The notes beneath the pieces are model-generated. The model made no database searches. It worked only from the letters and a program-made list of their open reading frames with translations, and was not told the DNA's origin. Made by a program: the position numbers and the translations under genes. 64,000 bases of DNA, from assembly GCF_022842145.1 (NCBI RefSeq), contig NZ_JALHQD010000004.1, positions 299,723 to 363,722 of the forward strand. Reading direction: 5' to 3'. How positions within the stretch are numbered: the stretch's first letter is position 1; each line of letters starts with the position of its first letter. Source of the DNA: Tabrizicola sp. (GTDB lineage: Bacteria > Pseudomonadota > Alphaproteobacteria > Rhodobacterales > Rhodobacteraceae). Positions 26,444 through 34,320 of the stretch are shown in pieces.

Positions 26444-26857
26444 ATGACCCTCACGACAGACAGACGCCTGACCGGGGGCTGCTATTGCGGCGCAGTGGGA
26501 TACACGGTCGCCGATCGGTTCGACTACGCGCTGATCTGTCACTGCGGCAATTGCCGCCGCACCACCGGGTCGGCCTTCAAGCCGTTTGCCGGAATTTCCC
26601 ACGACCGTCTGACCATAACCCGCGGAGCCGACCACCTGTTGGTCAATGGCGACGACCAGACCAACAACACGCATTGCGCCACCTGCGGCTCGCTGCTCTA
26701 TTCCGTCGTGCGCGACGGCGGATGGGTCCATGTCGCAATGGGGACCCTGATCGACGTACCGACGATCCGCCCCTCGGCGCATGTCTTTGTCGGCAGCAAG
26801 GCCCCCTGGCACGAGATTACCGACGACCTGCCGCAATACCAGGAGTTCCCGGAATGA
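26444..26857 (+). CDS. GFA-family (CENP-V/GFA domain) protein
   Basis: 137 residues. Zinc-binding cysteines appear in order: GGCYCGAV, CHCGNCRRTTG and THCATCGS, the GFA fold of glutathione-dependent formaldehyde-activating enzyme and relatives. Most family members are not Gfa proper and their substrate is unknown. AGGA lies 7 bases before the ATG. The stop overlaps the next ATG (ATGA), so it is coupled to the flavin monooxygenase. Confidence 0.9.
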   Translation: MTLTTDRRLTGGCYCGAVGYTVADRFDYALICHCGNCRRTTGSAFKPFAGISHDRLTITRGADHLLVNGDDQTNNTHCATCGSLLYSVVRDGGWVHVAMGTLIDVPTIRPSAHVFVGSKAPWHEITDDLPQYQEFPE

Positions 26858-28041
26858 GCCTGATCGGCCAACCTGTCACGATCATCGGCGCAGGTGTCGC
26901 GGGCCTTGCCGCCGCCCGCGCTCTGGCGTTGCGCGGGGCGCAAGTGACCATCCTCGAACAGGCGGACGCGATCCGCGAGGTTGGTGCTGGCCTCCAGATA
27001 TCCCCGAATGGCGCCTGCGTCCTGCGCGCCCTTGGCTTGCAGCCCCATCTGGACGCGGCATCCACGCGGGCCGAGGCGGTCCAGTTGATCGACGGCCCCA
27101 CCGGCGAGGCCGTCACGCGTCTGGACCTCGCCCGCCTCCGTCCCGATCAGGGTTATCATTTCCTGCACCGCGCCGACCTGATTGCACTTCTCCTGAAGGG
27201 TGCGACCGAAGCTGGCGTTACCCTGCGCCTCCTGTCCCGCGTGGCCTCGGTGGATGTCTCCGGCGTGCACCCCGTCGTGACGCTGGAGGCGGGGGAGCGG
27301 ATCGAAACTCCACTCCTCATCGGTGCCGACGGCCTGCACTCGAGGACCCGCGCCGCGTTGAACGGGCCCGAGCAACCCTTCTTCACCCACCAGGTTGCCT
27401 GGCGCGCCGTGATCCCCTGTGAACCGGGTGCCGCCCCCGTCGCCGAGGTCCATATGGGCCCCGGCCGCCACCTTGTGAGCTACCCCCTGCGCGGTGGCAC
27501 CCTGCGCAACATCGTGGCCGTCGAAGAGCGCGCGAAATGGGCCGAGGAAAGCTGGAGTCTCCGCGACGACAGCATGGACCTGCGGCTTGCGTTCGAAGGC
27601 TTCGCGCCCCGCGTCCGCGCCTGGCTGGACCGGGTGGAGGACCCCTGGCTCTGGGGCCTTTTCCGCCACGCCGTCGCGCCGACCTGGGTGAAACCGATGG
27701 GGCAGGGCGGTGTTGCCCTGCTTGGCGACGCGGCCCACCCGACGCTGCCCTTCCTCGCGCAGGGCGCGTCGATGGGTCTGGAAGACGCCTGGGTCCTTGC
27801 CCATGCGCTAGCGACGCACGACACTCCAACTGCCGCCCTGGCGGCCTATCAGGCACTGCGCAAACCCCGCACCACCCGCATCGTCGCCGCAGCCACCGCC
27901 AATGCCCGTGCCTATCACCTGTCGGGCCTGCCGCGGATGCTTGGCCACACCGGTCTGCGGCTTCTGGGACGCTTCTCGCCGGGCACGATGCTCAGCCGCT
28001 TCGACTGGCTCTACGGCCACGACGTGACGCAAATTTCTTAA
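26854..28041 (+). CDS. FAD-dependent monooxygenase (salicylate/3-hydroxybenzoate hydroxylase-like)
   Basis: 395 residues, group A flavin hydroxylase. FAD-binding GAGVAGLAAARALALRG at the N-terminus, the DG motif LLIGADGLHSRTR, and GVALLGDAAHPTLPFLAQGASMGLEDA with the GD motif. These NAD(P)H enzymes hydroxylate aromatic acids such as salicylate or 6-hydroxynicotinate; the sequence does not fix the substrate. Translationally coupled to the GFA gene. No ring-cleavage gene lies next to it. Confidence 0.92.
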   Translation: MSLIGQPVTIIGAGVAGLAAARALALRGAQVTILEQADAIREVGAGLQISPNGACVLRALGLQPHLDAASTRAEAVQLIDGPTGEAVTRLDLARLRPDQGYHFLHRADLIALLLKGATEAGVTLRLLSRVASVDVSGVHPVVTLEAGERIETPLLIGADGLHSRTRAALNGPEQPFFTHQVAWRAVIPCEPGAAPVAEVHMGPGRHLVSYPLRGGTLRNIVAVEERAKWAEESWSLRDDSMDLRLAFEGFAPRVRAWLDRVEDPWLWGLFRHAVAPTWVKPMGQGGVALLGDAAHPTLPFLAQGASMGLEDAWVLAHALATHDTPTAALAAYQALRKPRTTRIVAAATANARAYHLSGLPRMLGHTGLRLLGRFSPGTMLSRFDWLYGHDVTQIS

Positions 28042-28054
28042 GCAAGGAACTTGT

Positions 28055-28078
28055 CAAAATCCTCGCTCAAGGATTTTG
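28055..28078. terminator. Stem-loop between convergent genes
   Basis: Perfect 9-bp inverted repeat CAAAATCCT/AGGATTTTG between the flavin monooxygenase stop (28041) and the xth stop (28088). AT-rich stem without a long T-run; a bidirectional terminator is likely. Confidence 0.55.
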
Positions 28079-28087
28079 GTGACCCGC

Positions 28088-28867
28088 CTAGGCGGCGATC
28101 TGGACCCAGACCGGCACGTGGTCGCTCGGCTTCTCGCCACCCCGCACCGCCTTGTCGATCCCCGCCGCCTCCAGCCTGTCCGCCGCCTGCGGGCTGCACA
28201 TCACATGGTCGATCCGGATCCCGTTGTTCCGCTCCCAGGCGCCGGCCTGATAATCCCAGAACGTGTAGACCCCCGGCGCCGGGTCCCGCACCCGCACCGC
28301 ATCAGTCAGCCCTAGGTTCGCCAGCCGCTGGAACGCCCCCCGGCTTTCCGGCAGATAGAGCGCATCGTTGACCCAGACCTCCGGCTTCGCCGCATCCACC
28401 GGCTGCGGGATCACGTTGTAGTCCCCCAGACAGATGAACGGCTCCTCCGCGGCCAGCAATTCACGCACCCGAATCTCCATCCGCGCCATCCAGGCCAGTT
28501 TGTAATCGTACTTCGGCCCCGGAGCCGGGTTCCCGTTCGGCAGGTAAAGCCCGCAGACCCGCACCGGCCGCCCCGCATCCACCACCGCCTCGATCCACCG
28601 CGCCTGCTCGTCGCTGTCGTCGCCCGGCAAGCCGCGCCGCACATCGGACAAAGGCAGCTTCGACAGGATCGCCACGCCGTTGAAGCCCTTCTGCCCGTGC
28701 GTCTCGACCCGGTAGCCCATCGCCTCGATCTCGGCGCGGGGGAAGCCCTCGTCCACCGACTTGATCTCCTGCAGGCAGGCCACGTCCGGGGCCGACTGCT
28801 CCAGCCACCCCTTCAGCGCCTCGATCCGCGCCTTGATCCCGTTGATGTTGAACGTCGCCAGCTTCAT
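28088..28867 (-). CDS. xth: Exodeoxyribonuclease III / AP endonuclease
   Basis: 259 residues. Mg2+-dependent AP endonuclease, 3'-5' exonuclease and 3'-repair phosphodiesterase in base excision repair. Signatures: MKLATFNINGIKAR, LQEIKSVDEGFPR (metal Glu), GLYLPNG (active-site Tyr), GDYNVIP (Asp/Asn pair) and SDHVPVW (catalytic Asp-His). Full length. A hypothetical gene lies 46 bp upstream on the same strand. Confidence 0.96.
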   Translation of the reverse strand: MKLATFNINGIKARIEALKGWLEQSAPDVACLQEIKSVDEGFPRAEIEAMGYRVETHGQKGFNGVAILSKLPLSDVRRGLPGDDSDEQARWIEAVVDAGRPVRVCGLYLPNGNPAPGPKYDYKLAWMARMEIRVRELLAAEEPFICLGDYNVIPQPVDAAKPEVWVNDALYLPESRGAFQRLANLGLTDAVRVRDPAPGVYTFWDYQAGAWERNNGIRIDHVMCSPQAADRLEAAGIDKAVRGGEKPSDHVPVWVQIAA

Positions 28868-28913
28868 GCCCAGGTCCTCCGTCCGCCAACCCTAGGCCGC
28901 GCGAACCGAAGCC

Positions 28914-29630
28914 TCAAGCCGTCTGCCGCAATGGCAGCGCCGCCGCCGCCAGCCACAGCGCGTCCAGCCGGTCCAGCGCCGCCACGTCGAACCGACCCGG
29001 CTCTTCCCAATAGCGGCCGGACGGCACGTAGTATCCCAGCTCCGCCTCGTCCGCCAAGGCCGCCTCAACCCGTGACGCGTCGCCCATGCATGGCACCGCT
29101 CCGTCAACCTCAGGCTGGGTCACCCGCGGGAAGACCAGCCGCGACGGCCCGGTCGACAGGTTCACCATGGCGCAGCCCTGCCGCGCGGCCAGCAGCATCA
29201 GGCGCGCCGCCTTGGCCTCCAGACAGCGCAGCGTCACGTCCGGCCGCAGCGGGTCCGGGGTCCCCGCGCCATAGAAATGTGTCGGACCCGACTGTGGATA
29301 ATGCATGTCGCAGCCGTAGACCGCGATCACGCTGGGCTTCAGCGCATTCAGCGCCCAATAAGCGGCCGTGAACGCCATTGTTGCGCCAGCGTAGACAAAT
29401 CCACCGTAGGTATTTTGTGCCGGGACAAAGTCGACCTCTGTCACCACGCGCTGACCCTGGCCAGCCACCGCCTGCCGGTCCTCGGGAAAGTCGTAGGGAT
29501 GAATCGCCACGTCCCAATCCGGCCGAATACGCCAGGCGTTGTTGATGGCCAGCACCACATCAAACGGCTGTCGCGGCCACGACGCGGCCTGCGCCGCCAT
29601 TGGCGCCGACCCCAGCATCAGTACACGCAT
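28914..29630 (-). CDS. Hypothetical protein with Rossmann-like N-terminus
   Basis: 238 residues, family not recognised. It begins MRVLMLGSAPMAAQ, a Rossmann-like beta-loop-alpha, then LAINNAWRIRPDWDVAIHPYDFP and VIAVYGCDMHYPQSGPTHFYG. These resemble motifs in DUF115/sialyltransferase-like or pterin-pyrophosphokinase-like proteins that bind a nucleotide sugar or phosphate, but the match is loose. No signal peptide. GAGGGA lies 6 bases before the ATG; the frame is open upstream over erpA but not supported. Probably cotranscribed with xth. Confidence 0.8.
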   Translation of the reverse strand: MRVLMLGSAPMAAQAASWPRQPFDVVLAINNAWRIRPDWDVAIHPYDFPEDRQAVAGQGQRVVTEVDFVPAQNTYGGFVYAGATMAFTAAYWALNALKPSVIAVYGCDMHYPQSGPTHFYGAGTPDPLRPDVTLRCLEAKAARLMLLAARQGCAMVNLSTGPSRLVFPRVTQPEVDGAVPCMGDASRVEAALADEAELGYYVPSGRYWEEPGRFDVAALDRLDALWLAAAALPLRQTA

Positions 29631-29692
29631 GGATTGTCCCTCAATCGTCCGCTGCGGCAAAGCTAGCGCAATGCGGCAGCGCGGCGAGAGGG

Positions 29693-30025
29693 TTACATCG
29701 AAAAACTGGTGCCGCAGCCACAACTTGACTTGGCGTTCGGATTTTCCACGACGAAGCGTGCCCCGATCAGCTCGTCGTTGAAATCGATCACCGCGTTGGA
29801 CAGGAAGGGCAGGCTCACCTGATCCACCAGCACACGCTGGCCATCCTTTTCCAACACCAGATCGTCGGGCGCGGGCGCGTCCAGCGTGATCGAGTACGAA
29901 AAGCCCGAGCAGCCGCCGCCATCGACGGCAACCCGCAGCGGCTTCACCTCGCCCGTGGTCTCGGCAATTTCAGCCAGTCGGGCAAAGGCCCGGTCGGTGA
30001 CTTTCGGCGGCAGCGTCAGTTCCAT
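29693..30025 (-). CDS. erpA: Iron-sulfur cluster insertion protein, HesB/IscA/ErpA type
   Basis: 110 residues. A-type Fe-S carrier. The three cluster cysteines are present: Cys39 in GGGCSGF and Cys102/Cys104 in SCGCGTSF. It accepts a cluster from the SUF/ISC scaffold and passes it to apo-enzymes. It could equally be called IscA; ErpA is the usual name for the genomic neighbour of dgt in alphaproteobacteria. Divergent from dgt, 74 bp apart, so a shared regulatory gap is likely. Confidence 0.94.
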   Translation of the reverse strand: MELTLPPKVTDRAFARLAEIAETTGEVKPLRVAVDGGGCSGFSYSITLDAPAPDDLVLEKDGQRVLVDQVSLPFLSNAVIDFNDELIGARFVVENPNAKSSCGCGTSFSM

Positions 30026-30099
30026 GGCTGTTCCCGTATCCTTCGGCTCGCCCTCCGAATATATGAAGCCTGACCGACCGCCACAAGGACAAGACCCGC

Positions 30100-31284
30100 A
30101 TGCTCGCGCCCTATGCCTGCCAACCCGATGCCAGCCGCGGCAGGCTTTGGCCCGAAAGGCTGTCGTCGTTCCGCTCGCCCTTCCAGCGCGACCGGGACCG
30201 GATCATCCATTCTTCCGCCTTCCGCCGCCTGAAGCACAAGACCCAGGTCTTCGTCGAACACGAGGGCGACTACTACCGCACCCGCCTGACCCACACGATC
30301 GAGGTGGCGCAGGTCGCCCGAACCATCGCCGGGGTCCTTGGCCTGAACACCGACCTGGCCGAGGCCGTGGCGCTGGCCCATGACCTTGGCCACACGCCCT
30401 TTGGTCACACGGGTGAGGACGCGATGGAGCGGCTGATGGCGCCCTTTGGCGGCTTTGACCACAACGCCCAGGCGCTGCGGATCGTGACCCGGCTGGAACG
30501 GCATTACGCCGACTTCGACGGGTTGAACCTCACCTGGGAAACCCTTGAAGGCATTGCGAAACACAACGGGCCGGTCACTGGCCCCAATGCCGATGCCAAG
30601 CATGAGGGACCCTTGCCCTACGCCTTGGCCGAAGTGAACGCACAGTGGGACCTTGATCTGCACACCCACGCGTCAGCCGAGGCTCAGGTCGCGGCCATCG
30701 CGGATGACGTTGCCTATTCGCACCACGATCTGCACGATGGCCTGCGCTCGGGGCTTTTCACCGAGGACGACCTGATGGAGCTTCCCGTGACCGGCCCCGC
30801 CTTCGAGGAGGTGGACCGCAGTTACCCCGGTCTGGAAAAGATGCGCCGTCGGCATGAGGCTTTGCGGCGGGTCTTCGGCCGCATGGTCGAGGATGTGATC
30901 GCCGTCGCCCAGAACCGACTGACGTCCGCCCAGCCAAAGTCCGTCGACGACATCCGCCAGATGGGCACCACGGTGATCCGATTCTCGAAACCGCTTTACC
31001 AGGAACTGAAGGCCGTCCGCAGCTTCCTCTTCCACCGGATGTACCGCGCGCCCAGCGTCATGGCGGTCCGGGCCGAGGTCACGCGGATGGTGGACGACTT
31101 GTTCCCGCTGTTCATGAAAGAGCCAAGCCTCCTGCCGCCGGAATGGCAGGGCGACGTGCGGGCTGCGACCGACGAGACCGCGCTTGCCCGCGTGGTTGCG
31201 GACTACGTGGCGGGCATGACCGACCGCTTCGCGATCCAGGAACACGCGCGGCTCTTTGGCACGACGCCCCCGACCGGGACCTGA
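30100..31284 (+). CDS. dgt: Deoxyguanosinetriphosphate triphosphohydrolase-like protein
   Basis: 394 residues. HD-domain metallohydrolase removing the triphosphate from dNTPs, so controlling nucleotide pools. RDRDRIIHSSAFRRLKHKTQVFV is the family start; metal ligands His65 (TRLTHTIEVAQ) and His94-Asp95 (ALAHDLGHTPFGH) are intact. Medium-length clade, shorter than E. coli Dgt. AAGGA lies 9 bases before the ATG. Divergent from erpA. Confidence 0.94.
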   Translation: MLAPYACQPDASRGRLWPERLSSFRSPFQRDRDRIIHSSAFRRLKHKTQVFVEHEGDYYRTRLTHTIEVAQVARTIAGVLGLNTDLAEAVALAHDLGHTPFGHTGEDAMERLMAPFGGFDHNAQALRIVTRLERHYADFDGLNLTWETLEGIAKHNGPVTGPNADAKHEGPLPYALAEVNAQWDLDLHTHASAEAQVAAIADDVAYSHHDLHDGLRSGLFTEDDLMELPVTGPAFEEVDRSYPGLEKMRRRHEALRRVFGRMVEDVIAVAQNRLTSAQPKSVDDIRQMGTTVIRFSKPLYQELKAVRSFLFHRMYRAPSVMAVRAEVTRMVDDLFPLFMKEPSLLPPEWQGDVRAATDETALARVVADYVAGMTDRFAIQEHARLFGTTPPTGT

Positions 31285-31311
31285 TCGGGGGCCTTCAAGC
31301 GCGGGAAGGCC

Positions 31312-31779
31312 TCAAACGGTCCGCGCGGCCCTGACCCAGATGCCTGCCAGGACCACCGACAGGATCGCGTTCCACCCGGCCATCGAGACGCCCAACATCT
31401 GCCAGGCGATCTCGTCGCAACGCACGACGGCGGCGACATCCTTGGACGGATCGAGAAGGTCCGCGGCCGAGATCCCCTCGATCGAACCCGCCGTGCAGGA
31501 CGCCAGCCCCTCCCACCACAGTTGCTCCACGCCGACGTGGAAGAGGCCGATCCCCGCCGTCGCCAGCGCGGCAAGTGCACCCAGCCAGGCAAGCCCGCGC
31601 CATCCGGTCAAGAGGGCGACAAGTCCGATTGCGATCGCCGCCGCATGCGGCCAGCGCTGCCACAGGCACAGCTGGCAGGGCGCAAGACCGCCGATGTACT
31701 GGAAGGCGAACGCCCCGCCCAGAAGGGCAACCGAGCCCAGAGTTGCGATCAGGATCAGGCTGCGGCTCGACAGGGGCAT
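31312..31779 (-). CDS. dsbB: Disulfide bond formation protein DsbB family
   Basis: 155 residues, four membrane helices. The first periplasmic loop carries the CQLC redox pair in APCQLCLWQRWPH, and the second periplasmic loop has two further cysteines (SCTAG... and RCDE), as in DsbB, which reoxidises DsbA and passes electrons to quinone. The ATG at 31779 is preferred; a TTG 18 bases upstream adds six residues. The ypfJ gene is divergent across a 251-bp gap. Confidence 0.92.
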   Translation of the reverse strand: MPLSSRSLILIATLGSVALLGGAFAFQYIGGLAPCQLCLWQRWPHAAAIAIGLVALLTGWRGLAWLGALAALATAGIGLFHVGVEQLWWEGLASCTAGSIEGISAADLLDPSKDVAAVVRCDEIAWQMLGVSMAGWNAILSVVLAGIWVRAARTV

Positions 31780-32030
31780 GCTCGATTTTCCGGACAATGT
31801 TTACGCGGCGCGACCATAGGCCCGGTGTTGAGCAAGGGGAAGAGGAACCGAACGCGCGGGGCAGGGGTTCTCATTCCGGCTTCCGATGCGGCCCTGGGGC
31901 GGATAGAATTTCCGGCAACCGGGGAGGGCACGGGTTAAGGATTCGTGAATGCCCACGGCCAAGGCATTGGTTTTGAACGGGAAGGTCGGGATGCCCACCG
32001 TGGTGCCCGTCCACAGGAAAGGGTGACGAC

Positions 32031-32891
32031 ATGCAGTGGCGCGGGCGCAGGGGAAGCAGCAACATCGAAGACCGGCGCCGGATGGGCGGCGGCGGGGCCG
32101 CGCGGGTCGGCGGGATCGGCGGCGCGGGGGCCATCGTGGTCTTCCTGATCGCCATGTTCCTCGGGGTCGACCCCAGCCAGCTTCTTGGCCCCGGCGGAAC
32201 CGGCGAGATCTCCTCCTCCGCCCCGGTCGAGCTGACCGAGGAGGACCGTGCCGAGGGCGAGTTCGTCTCGGTAGTCCTCGCCGATACCGAGGAAATCTGG
32301 ACCCGCGTCTTCCAGGATCAACTCGGCCAGCAGTATCGCCCCGCCACGCTGGTCCTCTTCAAGGAAGGCACCCGCTCCGCCTGCGGTGGCGCCTCCGAAG
32401 CGACGGGCCCGTTCTACTGCCCGGTGGATCGCAAGGTCTATCTCGACACCGCCTTCTTCACGACGATGCACCGCCAGCTCGGCGCCGAGGGCGACTTTGC
32501 CGCCGCCTATGTCGTCGCCCACGAGATCGGCCACCACATCCAGAACGAGCTTGGCATTCTGGAGGAATCGACCCGAATCCGGCAGCAGGTCAGCCAGGAG
32601 GAATCGAACGCCATCTCGGTCCGGGTCGAGTTGCAGGCCGACTGCCTCTCGGGCATCTGGGCCCGCGAAGCGGCGCAAAGCCTGGGCACCATCGAGCGCG
32701 GCGATCTGGAAGAAGCGGTCAATGCCGCCCGCCAGATCGGCGACGACACCCTGCAGAAGAACGCCGGCCAGCGCCCGATGCCGCACACCTTCACCCACGG
32801 CACCTCGGAGCAGCGGTCGCGCTGGTTCATGGTCGGCCTGGAGTCCGGTCGCCTCGCCGACTGCGACACCTTTGGGACAGACGATCTGTGA
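32031..32891 (+). CDS. ypfJ: Neutral zinc metallopeptidase, YpfJ family
   Basis: 286 residues. MQWRGRRGSSNIEDRRR is the family's N-terminus, followed by one membrane anchor (about 31-45) and a periplasmic domain with AAYVVAHEIGHHIQNELG (His164, Glu165, His168) and the later VELQADCLSGIWA, which supplies another metal ligand. Function unknown in detail; annotated widely as a zinc metalloprotease. AAAGGG precedes the ATG. The tRNA-Leu follows 45 bp after its stop. Confidence 0.93.
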   Translation: MQWRGRRGSSNIEDRRRMGGGGAARVGGIGGAGAIVVFLIAMFLGVDPSQLLGPGGTGEISSSAPVELTEEDRAEGEFVSVVLADTEEIWTRVFQDQLGQQYRPATLVLFKEGTRSACGGASEATGPFYCPVDRKVYLDTAFFTTMHRQLGAEGDFAAAYVVAHEIGHHIQNELGILEESTRIRQQVSQEESNAISVRVELQADCLSGIWAREAAQSLGTIERGDLEEAVNAARQIGDDTLQKNAGQRPMPHTFTHGTSEQRSRWFMVGLESGRLADCDTFGTDDL

Positions 32892-32935
32892 TGCGTTGAC
32901 GACCGGAGGCCAAGGCATTAGAGCAGCATCCGGTG

Positions 32936-33019
32936 GCCCGAGTGGTGGAATGGTAGACGCAGGGGATTCAAAATCCTCCGCCGCAAGGCTTGCGAGTTCG
33001 AGTCTCGCCTCGGGCACCA
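32936..33019 (+). tRNA. tRNA-Leu (anticodon CAA)
   Basis: 84 bases, with encoded CCA (33017-33019). Acceptor arms GCCCGAG/CTCGGGC pair perfectly; the anticodon loop TTCAAAA has CAA at 32969-32971; the T arm is GCGAG-TTCGAGT-CTCGC; the long variable arm (GCC-GCAA-GGC) marks a class II tRNA. It reads UUG leucine codons. Confidence 0.96.
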
Positions 33020-33499
33020 CCCCCCTGATTCGACGTTGTTCACTTCCCGCGTGAACCATCCTTCGCGGATCGGAGCCAGTCGCTGGTGCAAAGGTGGTTT
33101 GCCCCAGTCCTGGGAAACACTGCACCGGATGTCTCACGGGGCAGTAAGCCGACTGGAGCGCTCCTCACCCATCCGTGACCACTCGCGTTCCGGGTGTCTG
33201 AAGCGCAGGTTGAGTGGACGGATAGGGCACACGTCCAAATTGAAAGATCAGTGATGGGGTAGGGTTAGCGAAGCCTGCCCGCACCTGATTTTTCGGTTTC
33301 GACGGAGCCAACCGTGGCCCCTTGGCCGGTCTGGGCTTAAGCGCACACGTTTCGGCTGAATTCTGCCTGTGTTGTCCTTGTTTTCCAAAGAACTTTTCCC
33401 TTCCCATGCTGGGTCTGGCAGGACTATCCAGAAGGGATAGCCCTATCCTTTCGGCATCGGGAAAATCGATGGGCCGAGGACAATGACGCCATTACGGAT
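33020..33499. other. 480-bp non-coding gap after tRNA-Leu
   Basis: No convincing gene: short open frames lack ribosome sites and family similarity. Near the right end CTATCC occurs at 33425-33430 and again at 33444-33449, with the inverted GGATAG at 33436-33441; these may be sites in the promoter of the Hint gene at 33500. No copy of the tRNA 3' end was seen, so there is no evidence for an att site. Confidence 0.5.
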
Positions 33500-34135
33500 A
33501 TGAAGAAAATGACTTTGCCCAGCCCGGATTCCCCCAAGCCCCAACGCTGCACGCCCTGCTTTACGCCCGGCACCATGATCACGACGCAGCGCGGTGAAAT
33601 TCCAGTGGAATTCATTGCGGCCGGCGACCGGGTGGTGACCCGTGACAATGGGATTCAGCCGGTGCGCTGGGTTGGGAAGACCCAGATGTTCCTGCATGAC
33701 TTCCAGGCCGACCCGCATCTGTTGCCGGTGTTCATCCAGCAAGGTTCGCTGGGCAAGGGGCTGCCGGAACGCGACATGATGGTCTCGCCGAACCACCGGA
33801 TCCTTGTCGCGAACAACCGGACCTCCGTGCGCTTTGCCGAACGCGAAGTCCTGGTTGCCGCAAAGCACCTGGCCGCGCAAGGCGTGCACACGGTGCAGTC
33901 CAGCGGGACGACCTACATCCACTTCATGTGCGAACGGCACGAAGTGGTGCTCAGCAACGGCGTCTGGACCGAAACCTTCCATCCCGAAGACAATTCGCTG
34001 AAGGGAATCGGCAACGCGCAGCGGCTGGAGATCTTCGAGATCTTCCCAGAGTTGAAGACCGAGGCAGGTCGCGCGGCCTATGGGCAAAGCCGCTTCTTCG
34101 CGAACGGTCCGCACCGCGCGGAAGCTGTGGTTTAA
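33500..34135 (+). CDS. Stand-alone Hint-domain protein
   Basis: 211 residues, almost all a Hint_2 (hedgehog/intein) domain. It begins at Cys20 in CTPCFTPGTMITTQRGEIPVEFIAAGDRVVTRDNG, the nucleophile position of self-cleaving inteins and hedgehogs, and continues to HEVVLSNGVWTETFHP, with SPNHRILV in between (conserved block with His). No partner domain precedes it, only 19 residues. It is closely paralogous to the C-terminal domain of the RTX protein at 34321, so one likely arose from the other. No signal peptide. Whether it self-cleaves or cleaves in trans is unknown. Confidence 0.88.
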   Translation: MKKMTLPSPDSPKPQRCTPCFTPGTMITTQRGEIPVEFIAAGDRVVTRDNGIQPVRWVGKTQMFLHDFQADPHLLPVFIQQGSLGKGLPERDMMVSPNHRILVANNRTSVRFAEREVLVAAKHLAAQGVHTVQSSGTTYIHFMCERHEVVLSNGVWTETFHPEDNSLKGIGNAQRLEIFEIFPELKTEAGRAAYGQSRFFANGPHRAEAVV

Positions 34136-34159
34136 GGCAACACTTGGCCCACCCAACCT

Positions 34160-34195
34160 GACTGTTCGTGCAATAACATTGCAGATCAAACAGTC
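34160..34195. promoter_or_regulatory. Nested inverted repeat between the Hint gene and the RTX gene
   Basis: Outer arms GACTGTT/AACAGTC (34160-34166 and 34189-34195) enclose inner arms TGCAAT/ATTGCA (34169-34174 and 34178-34183). It lies 25 bp after the Hint stop and 126 bp before the RTX start, so it could be a terminator without a T-run, or an operator for the RTX gene. Confidence 0.5.
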
Positions 34196-34320
34196 AAAAG
34201 GTTAACGTTCCAGCGCATCAGGTAGAGACGCCACCAGAATGGCGCAAAGTTTCCGTGTTCGGTCACCGATCGAACAAGATGACTTGCTACCCGATCGACG
34301 GAGAACGGGGACAGACTGCA

